A stretch of 64,000 bases of DNA. Origin: Paenibacillus_I sp035510375. Its GTDB lineage: Bacteria; Bacillota; Bacilli; Paenibacillales; Paenibacillaceae. Shown here piece after piece: positions 1 through 8,502 of the stretch. The position numbers and the translations under genes were made by a program. Under the pieces are notes generated by a model. It was not told the origin of the DNA, did not search any database, and worked only from the letters and a program-made list of their open reading frames with translations. Each line of letters begins with the position of its first letter. The stretch's first letter is position 1. The stretch lies in NCBI RefSeq assembly GCF_035510375.1, contig NZ_DATKHG010000072.1, one strand, 5' to 3'.

Positions 1-421
<421 letters not shown>

Positions 422-624
422 GTTGAATCTTTAGTAGAAAGAGCTTGGTTAGCTCATTACTTGTATTGCTTTTTCCGTCATCCCTTGCGGAATGACAGGG
501 CAGTTTCGCTCGTTGTTCAGTTTTCAAAGAACAATGGTGTTTTCTTTTCGGCGCAAGCCGGGAAAGAAAAACCGTAATGTTCGTTTCTTTCTTTCATCGC
601 CAACCTCTCAGCGGCGACTTTTAT

Positions 625-654
625 AATATATCACAGCAGCCTGCCCAGATGCAA
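625..654 (-). promoter_or_regulatory. rRNA promoter, proximal
   Basis: On the minus strand TTGCAT (649-654) is separated by 18 bases from TATATT (625-630), about 200 bases upstream of the 16S start. The leader between (422-620) contains AT-rich anti-terminator-like sequence and no gene. Confidence 0.55.
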
Positions 655-713
655 GTACAATTTCTTGCCAATCATTCGATCGCCATCACTTGTCCGAATC
701 AGACGCGAAGACA

Positions 714-743
714 ACTTTAACACAACCTCTGCCGCCCAGTCAA
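714..743 (-). promoter_or_regulatory. rRNA promoter, distal candidate
   Basis: Minus-strand TTGACT (738-743), 18 bases, TAAAGT (714-719). Together with the proximal promoter this gives the tandem arrangement usual for rRNA operons. The -10 is imperfect. Confidence 0.4.
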
Positions 744-782
744 CAACCAAATTTTTACATAACCAACTTTTTACGTGAACGC

Positions 783-813
783 AAAAAGAAAAAAGCTTCA
801 TGAACGAAGCTTT
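783..813 (-). terminator. terminator after yaaL-bofA
   Basis: Perfect stem AAAGCTTC / GAAGCTTT with a 6-base loop, followed on the minus strand by a T-rich run. It separates bofA from the rRNA promoters. Confidence 0.85.
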
Positions 814-847
814 TACATAACCGGTTCCGGACATTCACGGCAGTTGC

Positions 848-1111
848 TTACAGCAACGACCATTGAAGCCCCAGAATCAATAGAATGCCGGGCACGCCGA
901 GCAGCATGACCGCCGCCATCGTGGACGGGTTCAGCGGGACGTGAAAGCCCGGGATCAAACCCGACCCGTTTAATAGATAGAGAACGAGGGCGGCTGCGGC
1001 GATATGGAGACCGAAACGCTTCAATCCGCCCCAGGATATGCGGTGCCGGACCAGCACAAACAGAAGCGCCGACAGCGACCCTGCAAACAAGATGCTCCAC
1101 CCCAGTTTCAT
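848..1111 (-). CDS. bofA: BofA, inhibitor of pro-sigma-K processing
   Basis: An 87-residue, almost wholly hydrophobic membrane protein with two to three membrane segments and the Gly/Leu-rich end typical of the BofA family. In the family, BofA sits with SpoIVFA in the outer forespore membrane and keeps the SpoIVFB protease from cleaving pro-sigma-K until the forespore signals. The ATG at 1111 is preferred over an upstream in-frame codon because AGGGAGG lies about ten bases before it and because it overlaps the yaaL stop as ATGA. Family assignment rests on length, hydrophobicity pattern and the conserved recR-yaaL-bofA-rrn order. Confidence 0.88.
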   Translation of the reverse strand: MKLGWSILFAGSLSALLFVLVRHRISWGGLKRFGLHIAAAALVLYLLNGSGLIPGFHVPLNPSTMAAVMLLGVPGILLILGLQWSLL

Positions 1112-1416
1112 CCGACGTCTGCCTCCCTGTGAGCGGACCAAGCAACCTTCAGACTTTTGGCATGCCTGAGCAGCATCTCATACCGTTTCTCGGCAGCCTC
1201 GATCGCAAAAATCGCGTAATCGATTTGATCCTTGCCGAGCGCATGCTCGAAATGCCGCTGCGCATTAACCCAATCCCGGTGCGCGTCCCTTATTTCCGTA
1301 ATCAGGCTGTCGGCCATCAACCGCACTTCAGGCTCCACCACATCCATTTTCGTCAATACGGCGTTTTTACCCCACATCTTCATCCACCTCGTCGCCCAAA
1401 AGTTCCAAGCCGCCAT
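1108..1416 (-). CDS. yaaL: YaaL family protein (DUF2508)
   Basis: A 102-residue soluble protein, highly helical and charged, with the ..AEKRYEMLLRHAK.. segment and general composition of the DUF2508/YaaL family of spore-forming Firmicutes. Its role is unknown. The stop overlaps the bofA start by four bases (ATGA), so the two are translationally coupled. It lies downstream of the recR terminator, so yaaL-bofA probably has its own promoter in 1417-1560, but no clear -35/-10 pair was seen there. Confidence 0.8.
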   Translation of the reverse strand: MAAWNFWATRWMKMWGKNAVLTKMDVVEPEVRLMADSLITEIRDAHRDWVNAQRHFEHALGKDQIDYAIFAIEAAEKRYEMLLRHAKSLKVAWSAHREADVG

Positions 1417-1564
1417 CCATTCCCCTCCCTGTCCACATTCTCGGCAGCGAAAGGTTTCGCGTATAGCGAAAGTCCGCTATTACCATCTTATAAACGGAGA
1501 ATCACCACTTAGAACCGGCTTGAAACACCAATTATGAGAAAAATTTTAATCTACAAATTCCGAC

Positions 1565-1596
1565 GACAAAAAATCCACCGGCTGCCCGGCGGATTT
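1565..1596 (-). terminator. terminator after dnaX-ebfC-recR
   Basis: Minus-strand stem AAATCCGCCGG / CCGGTGGATTT with loop GCAG and a T run, just after the recR stop. Confidence 0.85.
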
Positions 1597-1614
1597 CGTC
1601 CAAATCTCGATAAG

Positions 1615-2214
1615 TTAGCTCAACTCTCTACGGCCTTCGAGCGCCTTCGACAACGTCACCTCATCGGCATATTCCAGATCGCCGCCGACCGGCAAGCCGT
1701 GCGCGATGCGCGTGACCTTAATTCCGAACGGCTTCACCAGCCGCGATAAATACATGGCCGTCGCTTCGCCCTCGATGTTCGGGTTAGTGGCAAGGATCAA
1801 CTCCTGCACCTGATCGTCGCCAAGCCGCTTCAACAGCTCCGCGATGCGAATTTCATCGGGACCGATCCCTTCCATCGGAGAAATCGCTCCTTGGAGCACA
1901 TGATACCGGCCGTCGAACTCCTTGGTCCGTTCCATGGCCACAAGATCCTTCGACTCCTGCACGACGCATATGACCGAATTGTCGCGCGCCCTGTCCTGGC
2001 AAATCCGGCACGGATCGATATCGGTAATATTGCAGCAGACGGAACAATAATGAAGATTGCGTTTGACGCTGACGAGCGATTTGGCAAAATCGATCACGTC
2101 GTCTTCCTTCATGCGGAGCACGTGAAAAGCAAGCCGGGCGGCGGTCTTGGGACCGATACCCGGCAGCCTTGAAAATGATTCGATCAGCTTCGCGATCGGT
2201 TCTGGATAATACAA
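1615..2214 (-). CDS. recR: Recombination mediator RecR
   Basis: A 199-residue protein, the usual length. The helix-hairpin-helix LPGIGPKTA is at about residues 17-25, the four zinc cysteines are at 57, 60, 69 and 72, and the Toprim segment follows. RecR acts with RecF and RecO to load RecA on single-stranded gaps covered by SSB. It follows ebfC by 16 bases in the dnaX-ebfC-recR operon, an arrangement conserved across bacteria, and is followed by an intrinsic terminator. Confidence 0.98.
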   Translation of the reverse strand: MYYPEPIAKLIESFSRLPGIGPKTAARLAFHVLRMKEDDVIDFAKSLVSVKRNLHYCSVCCNITDIDPCRICQDRARDNSVICVVQESKDLVAMERTKEFDGRYHVLQGAISPMEGIGPDEIRIAELLKRLGDDQVQELILATNPNIEGEATAMYLSRLVKPFGIKVTRIAHGLPVGGDLEYADEVTLSKALEGRRELS

Positions 2215-2230
2215 GGCAGACAGACTCCTT

Positions 2231-2542
2231 CTAGAACAATCCCGGGATTTTCATACCGCCCGTAAATTTGCCCATGTCTTTGTTGGCGAGCTCATCCGCT
2301 TTGGCGATGGCATCGTTGACGGCCGTCAGCACGAGATCCTGCAGCATGTCGATATCGTCCGGATCGACGGCTTCAGGTTTGATCGCAACGCTCAGCACTT
2401 TCTTGTGGCCGTTGACCGTTACGGATACGACGCCCCCGCCCGCGGAGCCTTCGACCGTTTTCTCGCCCAGCTCTTCCTGCGCCTTCAGCATTTGCTCCTG
2501 CATTTTCTTCACTTGCTTCATCATTTGGTTCATGTTATTCAT
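2231..2542 (-). CDS. ebfC: YbaB/EbfC nucleoid-associated protein
   Basis: A 103-residue protein beginning MNNMNQMMKQ, with the Met/Gln/Lys-rich helix and the central beta strands (VSVTVNGHKKVLSV) of the YbaB/EbfC family. These are small dimeric DNA-binding proteins linked to nucleoid organisation and are almost always encoded between dnaX and recR, as here. The start at 2542 follows GAAGGAGTG by eight bases; seven upstream codons are open but lack such a site. Confidence 0.95.
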   Translation of the reverse strand: MNNMNQMMKQVKKMQEQMLKAQEELGEKTVEGSAGGGVVSVTVNGHKKVLSVAIKPEAVDPDDIDMLQDLVLTAVNDAIAKADELANKDMGKFTGGMKIPGLF

Positions 2543-2594
2543 CGTTCGACACTCCTTCGTCATTCTGGATTATAAAATTCCGTTGCGGAAGCCG

Positions 2595-4394
2595 TTACGA
2601 TTTGGACTCGTCATCGACGATTACGACAAGCTCCTCCCCGAACAGTTGAATCGCTTCCTCTACCCATTCGGGCCGGCCGGAAGCCTGCGGCTCCTCCGCC
2701 TGCCATTGCAGCGGCTCCGCCGCGGCGTCCGGCGCACCTCCTTCGGCGGCCTGCCAGTCCTTCTGCATCACCGTCTGAAAGCGGACAGGCCGGCCGAATA
2801 CGGCTTGCAGCACCCGTTCGATAACGTCGCGATTGGCCGGCTTCTCCGTCGTTTCCCGGTGAATCGTGTTTTTGAAGGCAAGCAGCACCTGATCATCGAC
2901 GGCCGATACCGGCTCTCCGTTAATAAGCCAAGCATGCACCGATACGCCCGCTTCCTTGACCCGCTGCAGCACCTCCGGCCATTTGGCGCGGACGCGGCCG
3001 AACTCCTCGCCGCCCCGCGCGCCCACGAACGGCTCGAGCTTCACCTTGGCGATGGACGGCGAAACGGACGACCCGCCGCCGCGCGCCCCGAAAGCGGCGC
3101 CCCCGTTCCGCGCGCCCCCTCTGGCTCCGGCGGACGGCGGCGGAGCAGCCACTCCGCTTGCCGGGCCGCCCCCGCCTGCATGCATAAGCTGCTCCAGCCG
3201 CCGCTCCAGCGTATCGACCCTCTGCTGCAGCAGGAGCACCTCGGAGGACGACGCCGTTTCCCGGGCGACCGCCGAGGCGGACGCGCTGTCCGCCGTATCG
3301 CCGCCGGGCTCGGGCATCGTGCAAATTTTCATCAACGCGACCTCAAAGAGCGTTTGCGGCTGCGCGGCATGGCGCATTTCATTCTGATAGCGATTGAGCG
3401 TGTCGATCATTTGGAACAGCCGTTCCTTCGAGAACGATTCCGCCATACTGCGGAACCGCTCCGGATCGACGATCCGTTCCGTGCCCGCATGCTGCCCCGG
3501 AACAAGCTTAAGCAGCAGCAGATCGCGGAAATAATAAATCAGGTTCTCGATGCATTTATCGGCGCTTTTGCCCGCTTGCATCAATCCTTCCGTCAGCGCC
3601 ATAATGGCTGCGACGTCACGGTTGCGGACAGCCTCCGCGAGCCCGGCGAACTGCTCCGCCACCATGCCGCCCGTAACGTCGACCGCTTGATCGAGCGTAA
3701 CGCGCTCGTCCGCGAAAGCGGCCACCTGCTCGAGCAGACTGATCGCATCCCGCATCCCGCCGTCCGATAAACGCGCGATATAAGCCAGCGCGTCGTCGTC
3801 CGCGGCAATGTTCTCCTCCTCGCAGATCCGGCGCAGCCTCTCGGTTTGCTGCTCCAACCCGACCTGCCGGAAATCGAATCGTTGACACCGGGAAACGATC
3901 GTTGCCGGCAGCTTGTGCGGCTCCGTCGTCGCCAGAATGAAGATGACGTGCGCCGGCGGTTCCTCAAGCGTCTTCAGCAAGGCGTTGAACGCTTCGGACG
4001 TCAACATGTGCACTTCATCGATAATGTAAACCTTGTATCGGACTTCGGTCGGCGCATAGCGGACTTTATCCCGGATGTCGCGAATTTCGTCGATGCCCCG
4101 GTTGGAGGCGGCGTCGATCTCGACGACATCCATGATGGAGCCGGAAGCGATGCCCGTGCACGCATCGCAAACGTTGCACGGCTCCGGGGTCGGGCCTTCT
4201 ATGCAGTTAACCGCTTTCGCCATGATCTTGGCCGCACTCGTCTTACCGGTTCCGCGGGGCCCGTTAAACAAATAAGCGTGGGAAATCCGCCGCTCGCGGA
4301 TGGCATTCTGCAACGTTTGAACCACATGCTGCTGGCCGACCATGTCCCGGAACGTCTGCGGACGCCAGGCGCGATATAAAGCGATATGGGACAC
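2595..4394 (-). CDS. dnaX: DNA polymerase III subunit gamma/tau
   Basis: A 599-residue clamp-loader subunit. Walker A GPRGTGKT is at about residues 45-52, the zinc module has C64, C73, C76 and C79, and the DEVH Walker B and SRC arginine-finger motifs follow. Residues ~360-450 contain a Gly/Ala/Ser-rich linker before the C-terminal tau domain that contacts the alpha subunit and DnaB. The start is GTG at 4394 with AAGGAAAGG upstream. No slippery A-run of the E. coli type was seen, so only the full-length form is expected. It lies between the SRP RNA and ebfC as in Bacillus. Confidence 0.97.
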   Translation of the reverse strand: MSHIALYRAWRPQTFRDMVGQQHVVQTLQNAIRERRISHAYLFNGPRGTGKTSAAKIMAKAVNCIEGPTPEPCNVCDACTGIASGSIMDVVEIDAASNRGIDEIRDIRDKVRYAPTEVRYKVYIIDEVHMLTSEAFNALLKTLEEPPAHVIFILATTEPHKLPATIVSRCQRFDFRQVGLEQQTERLRRICEEENIAADDDALAYIARLSDGGMRDAISLLEQVAAFADERVTLDQAVDVTGGMVAEQFAGLAEAVRNRDVAAIMALTEGLMQAGKSADKCIENLIYYFRDLLLLKLVPGQHAGTERIVDPERFRSMAESFSKERLFQMIDTLNRYQNEMRHAAQPQTLFEVALMKICTMPEPGGDTADSASASAVARETASSSEVLLLQQRVDTLERRLEQLMHAGGGGPASGVAAPPPSAGARGGARNGGAAFGARGGGSSVSPSIAKVKLEPFVGARGGEEFGRVRAKWPEVLQRVKEAGVSVHAWLINGEPVSAVDDQVLLAFKNTIHRETTEKPANRDVIERVLQAVFGRPVRFQTVMQKDWQAAEGGAPDAAAEPLQWQAEEPQASGRPEWVEEAIQLFGEELVVIVDDESKS

Positions 4395-4510
4395 GCATAC
4401 CTTTCCTTTCGTGACCCTCGGTTAGACAAAGGGTATGCTATGGTTACATTATACACAAATCCGCGCGCCGGAAAAATGACAAGTTGCCGGACGCACCCGG
4501 TTCGCCGCAA

Positions 4511-4550
4511 CAAAAAAACACCTCCGAGCCCGCAAGGGTATAAGGTGTTG
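4511..4550 (-). terminator. terminator of the SRP RNA gene
   Basis: Minus-strand stem beginning AACACCTTATACCC and closing GGTGTT, loop TTGC, followed by eight T residues. It lies directly after the 3' end of the SRP RNA and before dnaX. Confidence 0.85.
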
Positions 4551-4563
4551 TCCAAACTTCCTA

Positions 4564-4838
4564 TGTAGCCGTGCACCTGTCTCCGATCCATGCGGTCCAA
4601 GCGGCATCTTCGATCCCAGCTCGGGCCAGGCGCTCCTCCGGCACATGAACTGACCTGCTTATGGCTGCTTCCTTCCGGACCTGACCAGGTTCACAGGCGT
4701 CCATTGCGGAGGACCCGACCGTCAACGCTATTCACGAATGCCAAACCTTGCAACGCATAACCTCGGACAGGAATTCAACCTCGCTGCAGCGGATTGCGAG
4801 TTACAGGGCACCGCTACCTCCCCGTCTAGCACGGTAGA
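4564..4838 (-). ncRNA. ffs: Signal recognition particle RNA, large Bacillus type
   Basis: About 275 bases on the minus strand. The conserved domain IV hairpin with GTCAGGTCCGGAAGGAAGCA is at about 4665-4690, the Alu-domain start GGGGAGGTAGCGGTGCCCTG near 4805-4826, and the ends pair (TACCGTGC with GCACGGTA). This is the RNA of the signal recognition particle, which with Ffh delivers membrane and secreted proteins. Ends are placed within a few bases from the promoter and terminator. The position upstream of dnaX is the same as that of scr in B. subtilis. Confidence 0.96.
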
Positions 4839-4842
4839 GATA

Positions 4843-4871
4843 AGTATAGCCGATATCGGACCGGATCGCAA
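4843..4871 (-). promoter_or_regulatory. sigma-A promoter of the SRP RNA
   Basis: Minus-strand TTGCGA (4866-4871), 17 bases, TATACT (4843-4848), about five bases before the SRP RNA start. Confidence 0.75.
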
Positions 4872-4962
4872 CCGGGGGAAAATGGCACAGTGCCTTCAGC
4901 CGCGGATTTCGGCTCATGCGGCGCTCCATTGACATAATCCGCCTCCCACCGGGATCGTTGCC

Positions 4963-5388
4963 TCACTGCCGGGCCGCAACCTTAACGTCATACCTTGGAA
5001 AATTGACCGCGAGCACGTTCCTGGCCTTCGCCGTCAAGCGCGCGGTTTCCTCCCGGCTAAGCGCGCCGTCGACAAACAGCGTGACGCTCATGAGATCCCC
5101 GTCGAAGCGAACGCGGGAGCGGCGTATGCCGCGCATGGGCCGGAGCAGCTGCTCCGCCAGCTCTCCATCGTTCTCATAGCTCCAGGCCGACCCGGTCAGG
5201 GGCAGATTCGGATTGGTGTTCGACAAACCCATATAACCGTCATCACCGTATGATTGCAGCCGTTCCGACTCCCGTGCGCCGCAAGCGGCAAGCATAGCCG
5301 TCAGCATAACCGCGAGCATCGCGGCGAACAGCCCCCTGAACCATTTGCTGCGGCGCCTGAACCATAACGCCAATACCCCGACCATCAT
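4963..5388 (-). CDS. Sporulation-type lipoprotein (YhcN/YlaJ-like)
   Basis: A 141-residue protein with an N-terminal membrane segment ending in a lipobox (LAACGA at about residues 33-38), so it is probably lipid-anchored. The mature part has the LSNTNPNL segment, and the C-terminal half (VRFDGDLMSVTLFVD.. to the end) resembles the spore YhcN/YlaJ lipoprotein domain of spore formers; this family call is by pattern only. Two ATG codons (5388, 5385) follow AAGGGAGG. That ribosome site lies inside the 3' arm of the rpmE terminator hairpin, so translation may be sensitive to how the upstream transcript ends. Confidence 0.6.
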   Translation of the reverse strand: MMVGVLALWFRRRSKWFRGLFAAMLAVMLTAMLAACGARESERLQSYGDDGYMGLSNTNPNLPLTGSAWSYENDGELAEQLLRPMRGIRRSRVRFDGDLMSVTLFVDGALSREETARLTAKARNVLAVNFPRYDVKVAARQ

Positions 5389-5434
5389 AAAAAACCTCCC
5401 TTCGGCACCTATCCATAGGATGGCTGAGGGAGGT
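5389..5434 (-). terminator. terminator after rpmE, overlapping a ribosome binding site
   Basis: Minus-strand arms ACCTCCCT (5427-5434) and AGGGAGGT (5394-5401), a secondary ATCC/GGAT pairing in the loop, then six T residues ending next to the lipoprotein start codon. The 3' arm is also the Shine-Dalgarno sequence of the lipoprotein gene. Confidence 0.7.
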
Positions 5435-5470
5435 CCTTGTATTCTGCTAATTTGCGGCAGACGATGGTGG

Positions 5471-5668
5471 TTAGATACCGTATTTCTTTTTGAAACGATC
5501 GACGCGGCCGCCGGCATCCAGGAACTTCTGCTTACCCGTGAAGAACGGGTGACAAACGGAACAAATCTCGACGCGCAGGTTCGGTTTGATCGAACCCGTC
5601 TCGAATGTGTTGCCGCATGCGCAAGTTGCCGTGGTGACGTGGTACTTCGGATGAATACCTTGTTTCAT
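5471..5668 (-). CDS. rpmE: Ribosomal protein bL31, zinc form
   Basis: A 65-residue 50S subunit protein. It keeps the zinc cysteines CAC...CSVC, so it is the zinc-binding (C+) form that is normally replaced by a zinc-free paralogue under zinc starvation. The ATG at 5668 follows AGAGGTG by about six bases; an in-frame GTG three codons upstream is less likely. It lies downstream of rho as in B. subtilis but with a radical SAM gene in between. The leader 5669-5727 can form a GC-rich hairpin (CTGGGCCCGA with TCGGCTCAG) close to the ribosome site, possibly the bL31 autoregulatory leader known in Firmicutes. Confidence 0.97.
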   Translation of the reverse strand: MKQGIHPKYHVTTATCACGNTFETGSIKPNLRVEICSVCHPFFTGKQKFLDAGGRVDRFKKKYGI

Positions 5669-5732
5669 CTCGTTCACCTCTTTCTGCCCTGAGCCGACAG
5701 TCGGGCCCAGAGTTAAAATGACACATAAGCGG

Positions 5733-5762
5733 ATTATAGCATGTCAAGCGCTCCGGGCGCAA
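5733..5762 (-). promoter_or_regulatory. sigma-A promoter of rpmE
   Basis: Minus-strand TTGCGC (5757-5762), 18 bases, perfect TATAAT (5733-5738). Transcription would start near 5726, giving a leader of about 58 bases before rpmE. Confidence 0.65.
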
Positions 5763-5769
5763 CGACTAT

Positions 5770-7029
5770 TTATGGCGTTTGCCGAACCGGAGCAGGAGGC
5801 ACGTGCGTATACGAACCGATCACCACATCCGGCAGCTCCTGCTCAAAAATTTCGATCATTTGCTTCATGCCGTAAATCTCGCCCTGCGCTTTCGGGATAA
5901 GCTCGAGGTAGCTTTCGGGATCGATGTTCAGATTGCGCAACTGGATCAACCGCAGACCGGTGCGCTTCGCAAAATCGATCATCGCCTCGATTTCTTCCTC
6001 GCGATCGGTGACCCCGGGGAAAATCAAATAATTGATCGACGTGTATACGCCTTGATCGGCCGCATACCGCATCGATTTCTCCACATGCTTGAGCGTGTAT
6101 CCGCGCGGCTTGTAATACGCATTGTAATGATCGTCCAGGGCGCTGATCGTGCTCACCCGCATCAAATCCAGGCCAGCATCGACGATCGCCCGGATATGAT
6201 CGGTCAGGCCCGCGTTCGTATTGATGTTGATATAGCCGTTCGACGTCACGCTTCTCACCTTGCGCATCGCGTCGATGATGATTTTCGCCTGGGTGGACGG
6301 CTCACCCTCGCAGCCTTGCCCGAAGCTGATGATCGCGTCCGGCGCCTGCAAATGCTCGAGCATAATCTCGACCACTTCGTCCGCGGTCGGCTTGAAATTC
6401 ATCCGCGTCTGCGGCGCCGGAAAGCCGCTGTCGTCCGGCTGCTCGGAAATGCAGCCGAAGCAGCTCGCATTGCAGGAGAACGAAACCGGCACCGCCCCCT
6501 CCCAGCGCTGCAGAAATGTATTGGAGGCCGTCAGGCATTCATAGCCGAGCGCGCAGTTCGAAAGGTGCTGATAAAGCCGGTTCTCGGGATATTTGGCCAG
6601 CAGCCCGTTCACCTTGATCTCCAACTCGTCCCGGTCGCAGTTCAGCGGATTCCATCGCTCCGGATCGTCGGTCTTGCGGGCGGCAACATGGAAAGCGCCG
6701 TCCTTCCACACGACCGCCGAATAGCCGAAAAGCGGCAGCTTCCGCGTTTTGTCCGTCTTCACGTATCCGGGGATGCACAGACGGGTATAGCCTTGCGGCA
6801 AAAGCGCGCCGACCGCCTGCACATCGCCGGGCAGCGGCTGCATCTCGCCCGTGCGCGGGTTCATGCCGATCGGCCTCGTATAAGGCAAGCCGACCAGAGT
6901 CGCCCCTTCGGGCAGCGGAATCAGTTCATCCTCCATCAGTTCGACGACCATATCCGCGCTCCGGCCGAGACCGATCCAGTCCGGATGGTCGAATAAATTA
7001 CCTTGCTCATCGGCGTATACGAGATTCAC
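5770..7029 (-). CDS. Radical SAM enzyme of unknown substrate
   Basis: A 419-residue protein with the radical SAM iron-sulfur motif CNASCFGC (CX3CX2C) near residues 186-193. The N-terminal ~170 residues form an extra domain with two further cysteines (SNCALGYEC). After the cluster motif come SFGQGCEGEP and a TIM-barrel-like region (ININTNAGL, MRVSTISALDDHYNAYYKPRG). It should cleave S-adenosylmethionine to a 5'-deoxyadenosyl radical; the substrate cannot be read from sequence. Start is GTG at 7029 after AAGGAGGG. It follows rho by 39 bases and is probably co-transcribed with it. It is not part of the rho-rpmE neighbourhood in B. subtilis. Confidence 0.85.
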   Translation of the reverse strand: MNLVYADEQGNLFDHPDWIGLGRSADMVVELMEDELIPLPEGATLVGLPYTRPIGMNPRTGEMQPLPGDVQAVGALLPQGYTRLCIPGYVKTDKTRKLPLFGYSAVVWKDGAFHVAARKTDDPERWNPLNCDRDELEIKVNGLLAKYPENRLYQHLSNCALGYECLTASNTFLQRWEGAVPVSFSCNASCFGCISEQPDDSGFPAPQTRMNFKPTADEVVEIMLEHLQAPDAIISFGQGCEGEPSTQAKIIIDAMRKVRSVTSNGYININTNAGLTDHIRAIVDAGLDLMRVSTISALDDHYNAYYKPRGYTLKHVEKSMRYAADQGVYTSINYLIFPGVTDREEEIEAMIDFAKRTGLRLIQLRNLNIDPESYLELIPKAQGEIYGMKQMIEIFEQELPDVVIGSYTHVPPAPVRQTP

Positions 7030-7068
7030 GGTGTTCCCTCCTTCGTTGAGCCCAGGCGATTCCCCCGC

Positions 7069-8397
7069 CTAAGTCGTCGATCGGACGGGACGCCGTCCCG
7101 CGCCGCCGGACGGAACGGAAGCGCCCGGACGGCCGGTTGGACCGGTTGTTCCCGACGTGTCGAGGGAAGCCAGAAATTCTTCGTTGGTTTTCGTATCGCG
7201 CAGCTTCTTCAGGAAGCCGTCGACAAATTCGGTCGAATCGTTCATGCTCTTGCGGATCGCCCACACCTTGTCGAGCGTGTCCTTCTCCAGCAGCATTTCC
7301 TCGCGGCGGGTGCCCGAGCGGCGAATATCGAGCGCCGGGAAAATGCGCCGCTCCGCCAGACGGCGGTCGAGCACAAGCTCCATGTTGCCGGTACCCTTAA
7401 ACTCCTCATAAATGATGTCATCCATCCGCGATCCCGTGTCGATCAGCGCGGTCGCCAGTATCGTCAGGCTGCCGCCTTCCTCGATGTTCCGGGCCGAGCC
7501 GAAAAACCGTTTCGGACGGTGGAAGGCCGCCGGATCGATACCGCCGCTGAGCGTCCTTCCCGAAGGGGGAATGACAAGATTGTACGCCCGCGCCAGCCGC
7601 GTAATGCTGTCGAGCAGAATCACGACGTCCTTCTTGTGCTCCACCAGCCGAAGCGCCCGCGCCAGCACGAGCTCCGCCACCTTGATGTGGTTCTCCGGCA
7701 GCTCGTCGAACGTCGACGCGACGACCTCGCCCTTAACCGAACGCTGCATATCCGTCACTTCCTCGGGACGCTCGTCAATCAGCAGCACGAACAGCTCGAT
7801 TTCGGGATGGTTCGTGGAAATGCTGTGGGCGATTTCTTTCAGGAGCAGCGTCTTGCCCGCTTTCGGCGGCGCGACGATCAATCCCCGCTGCCCCAGTCCG
7901 ACAGGGGCGAGCACATCCATAATTCGGGTCGAAAGGTTCGTCGGAGAAGTTTCCAGCACGATTTTCTTCTGTGGATAAAGAGGGGTTAGAGCGGGAAAAT
8001 GGAGCCGTTCGGACGCGCTTTCCGGATTTTCACCGTTGACCGCATTGACCTGGAGCAGTCCGAAGTACCGTTCGTTCTCCTTCGGCGCCCGGCATTTGCC
8101 GGATACGAGATCGCCGGTCCGCAGGTCGAATTTCCGGATTTGCGAAGCGGATATATAAATATCCTCCGTGCTCGGCAAGTAGTTGATCGGCCGCAGAAAT
8201 CCGAAGCCTTCGGGGAGAATCTCGAGAACGCCCTGCATAAACATGAGTCCGCTTTGCTCAGCCTGCGCCCGCAGGATGGCGAAAATCAACTCTTTCTTCT
8301 TCAGCTGACCGTAGTAAGGAATCTGGTACTGCTTCGCCAGTTTATATAAATCGGTCAGCTTCATTTCTTCCAGATCGGAGATCTGAAGATCCGCCAT
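7069..8397 (-). CDS. rho: Transcription termination factor Rho
   Basis: A 442-residue hexameric RNA-dependent ATPase. The N-terminal helical domain and the cold-shock RNA-binding fold (residues ~55-125) are followed by Walker A PPKAGKT near residue 178, Walker B LLIDERPEEVTD, and the R-loop SGGIDPAAF. The C-terminal ~25 residues form a Gly/Pro/Thr-rich tail (TSGTTGPTGRPGASVPSGG) beyond the ATPase core. Rho ends transcription that is not coupled to translation and limits antisense transcription in Firmicutes. It lies between murA and rpmE as in B. subtilis. Confidence 0.98.
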   Translation of the reverse strand: MADLQISDLEEMKLTDLYKLAKQYQIPYYGQLKKKELIFAILRAQAEQSGLMFMQGVLEILPEGFGFLRPINYLPSTEDIYISASQIRKFDLRTGDLVSGKCRAPKENERYFGLLQVNAVNGENPESASERLHFPALTPLYPQKKIVLETSPTNLSTRIMDVLAPVGLGQRGLIVAPPKAGKTLLLKEIAHSISTNHPEIELFVLLIDERPEEVTDMQRSVKGEVVASTFDELPENHIKVAELVLARALRLVEHKKDVVILLDSITRLARAYNLVIPPSGRTLSGGIDPAAFHRPKRFFGSARNIEEGGSLTILATALIDTGSRMDDIIYEEFKGTGNMELVLDRRLAERRIFPALDIRRSGTRREEMLLEKDTLDKVWAIRKSMNDSTEFVDGFLKKLRDTKTNEEFLASLDTSGTTGPTGRPGASVPSGGAGRRPVRSTT

Positions 8398-8502
8398 AGA
8401 ATCACCACTTTATTTTATTTTCAACAGCATCAGCATTGCCCGATACGAACCGTTTCATGCCTCGGCGGAAAGGCGGCGCCGCCGACGGCGTCTCGCGCGC
8501 CG

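Noticed and set aside
2595..4394. Programmed frameshift in dnaX
   Set aside because: No A-rich slippery site with downstream hairpin was seen.
5738..5748. TTGACA close to the rpmE TATAAT
   Set aside because: Only three bases separate it from the -10; TTGCGC at 18 bases is the workable -35.
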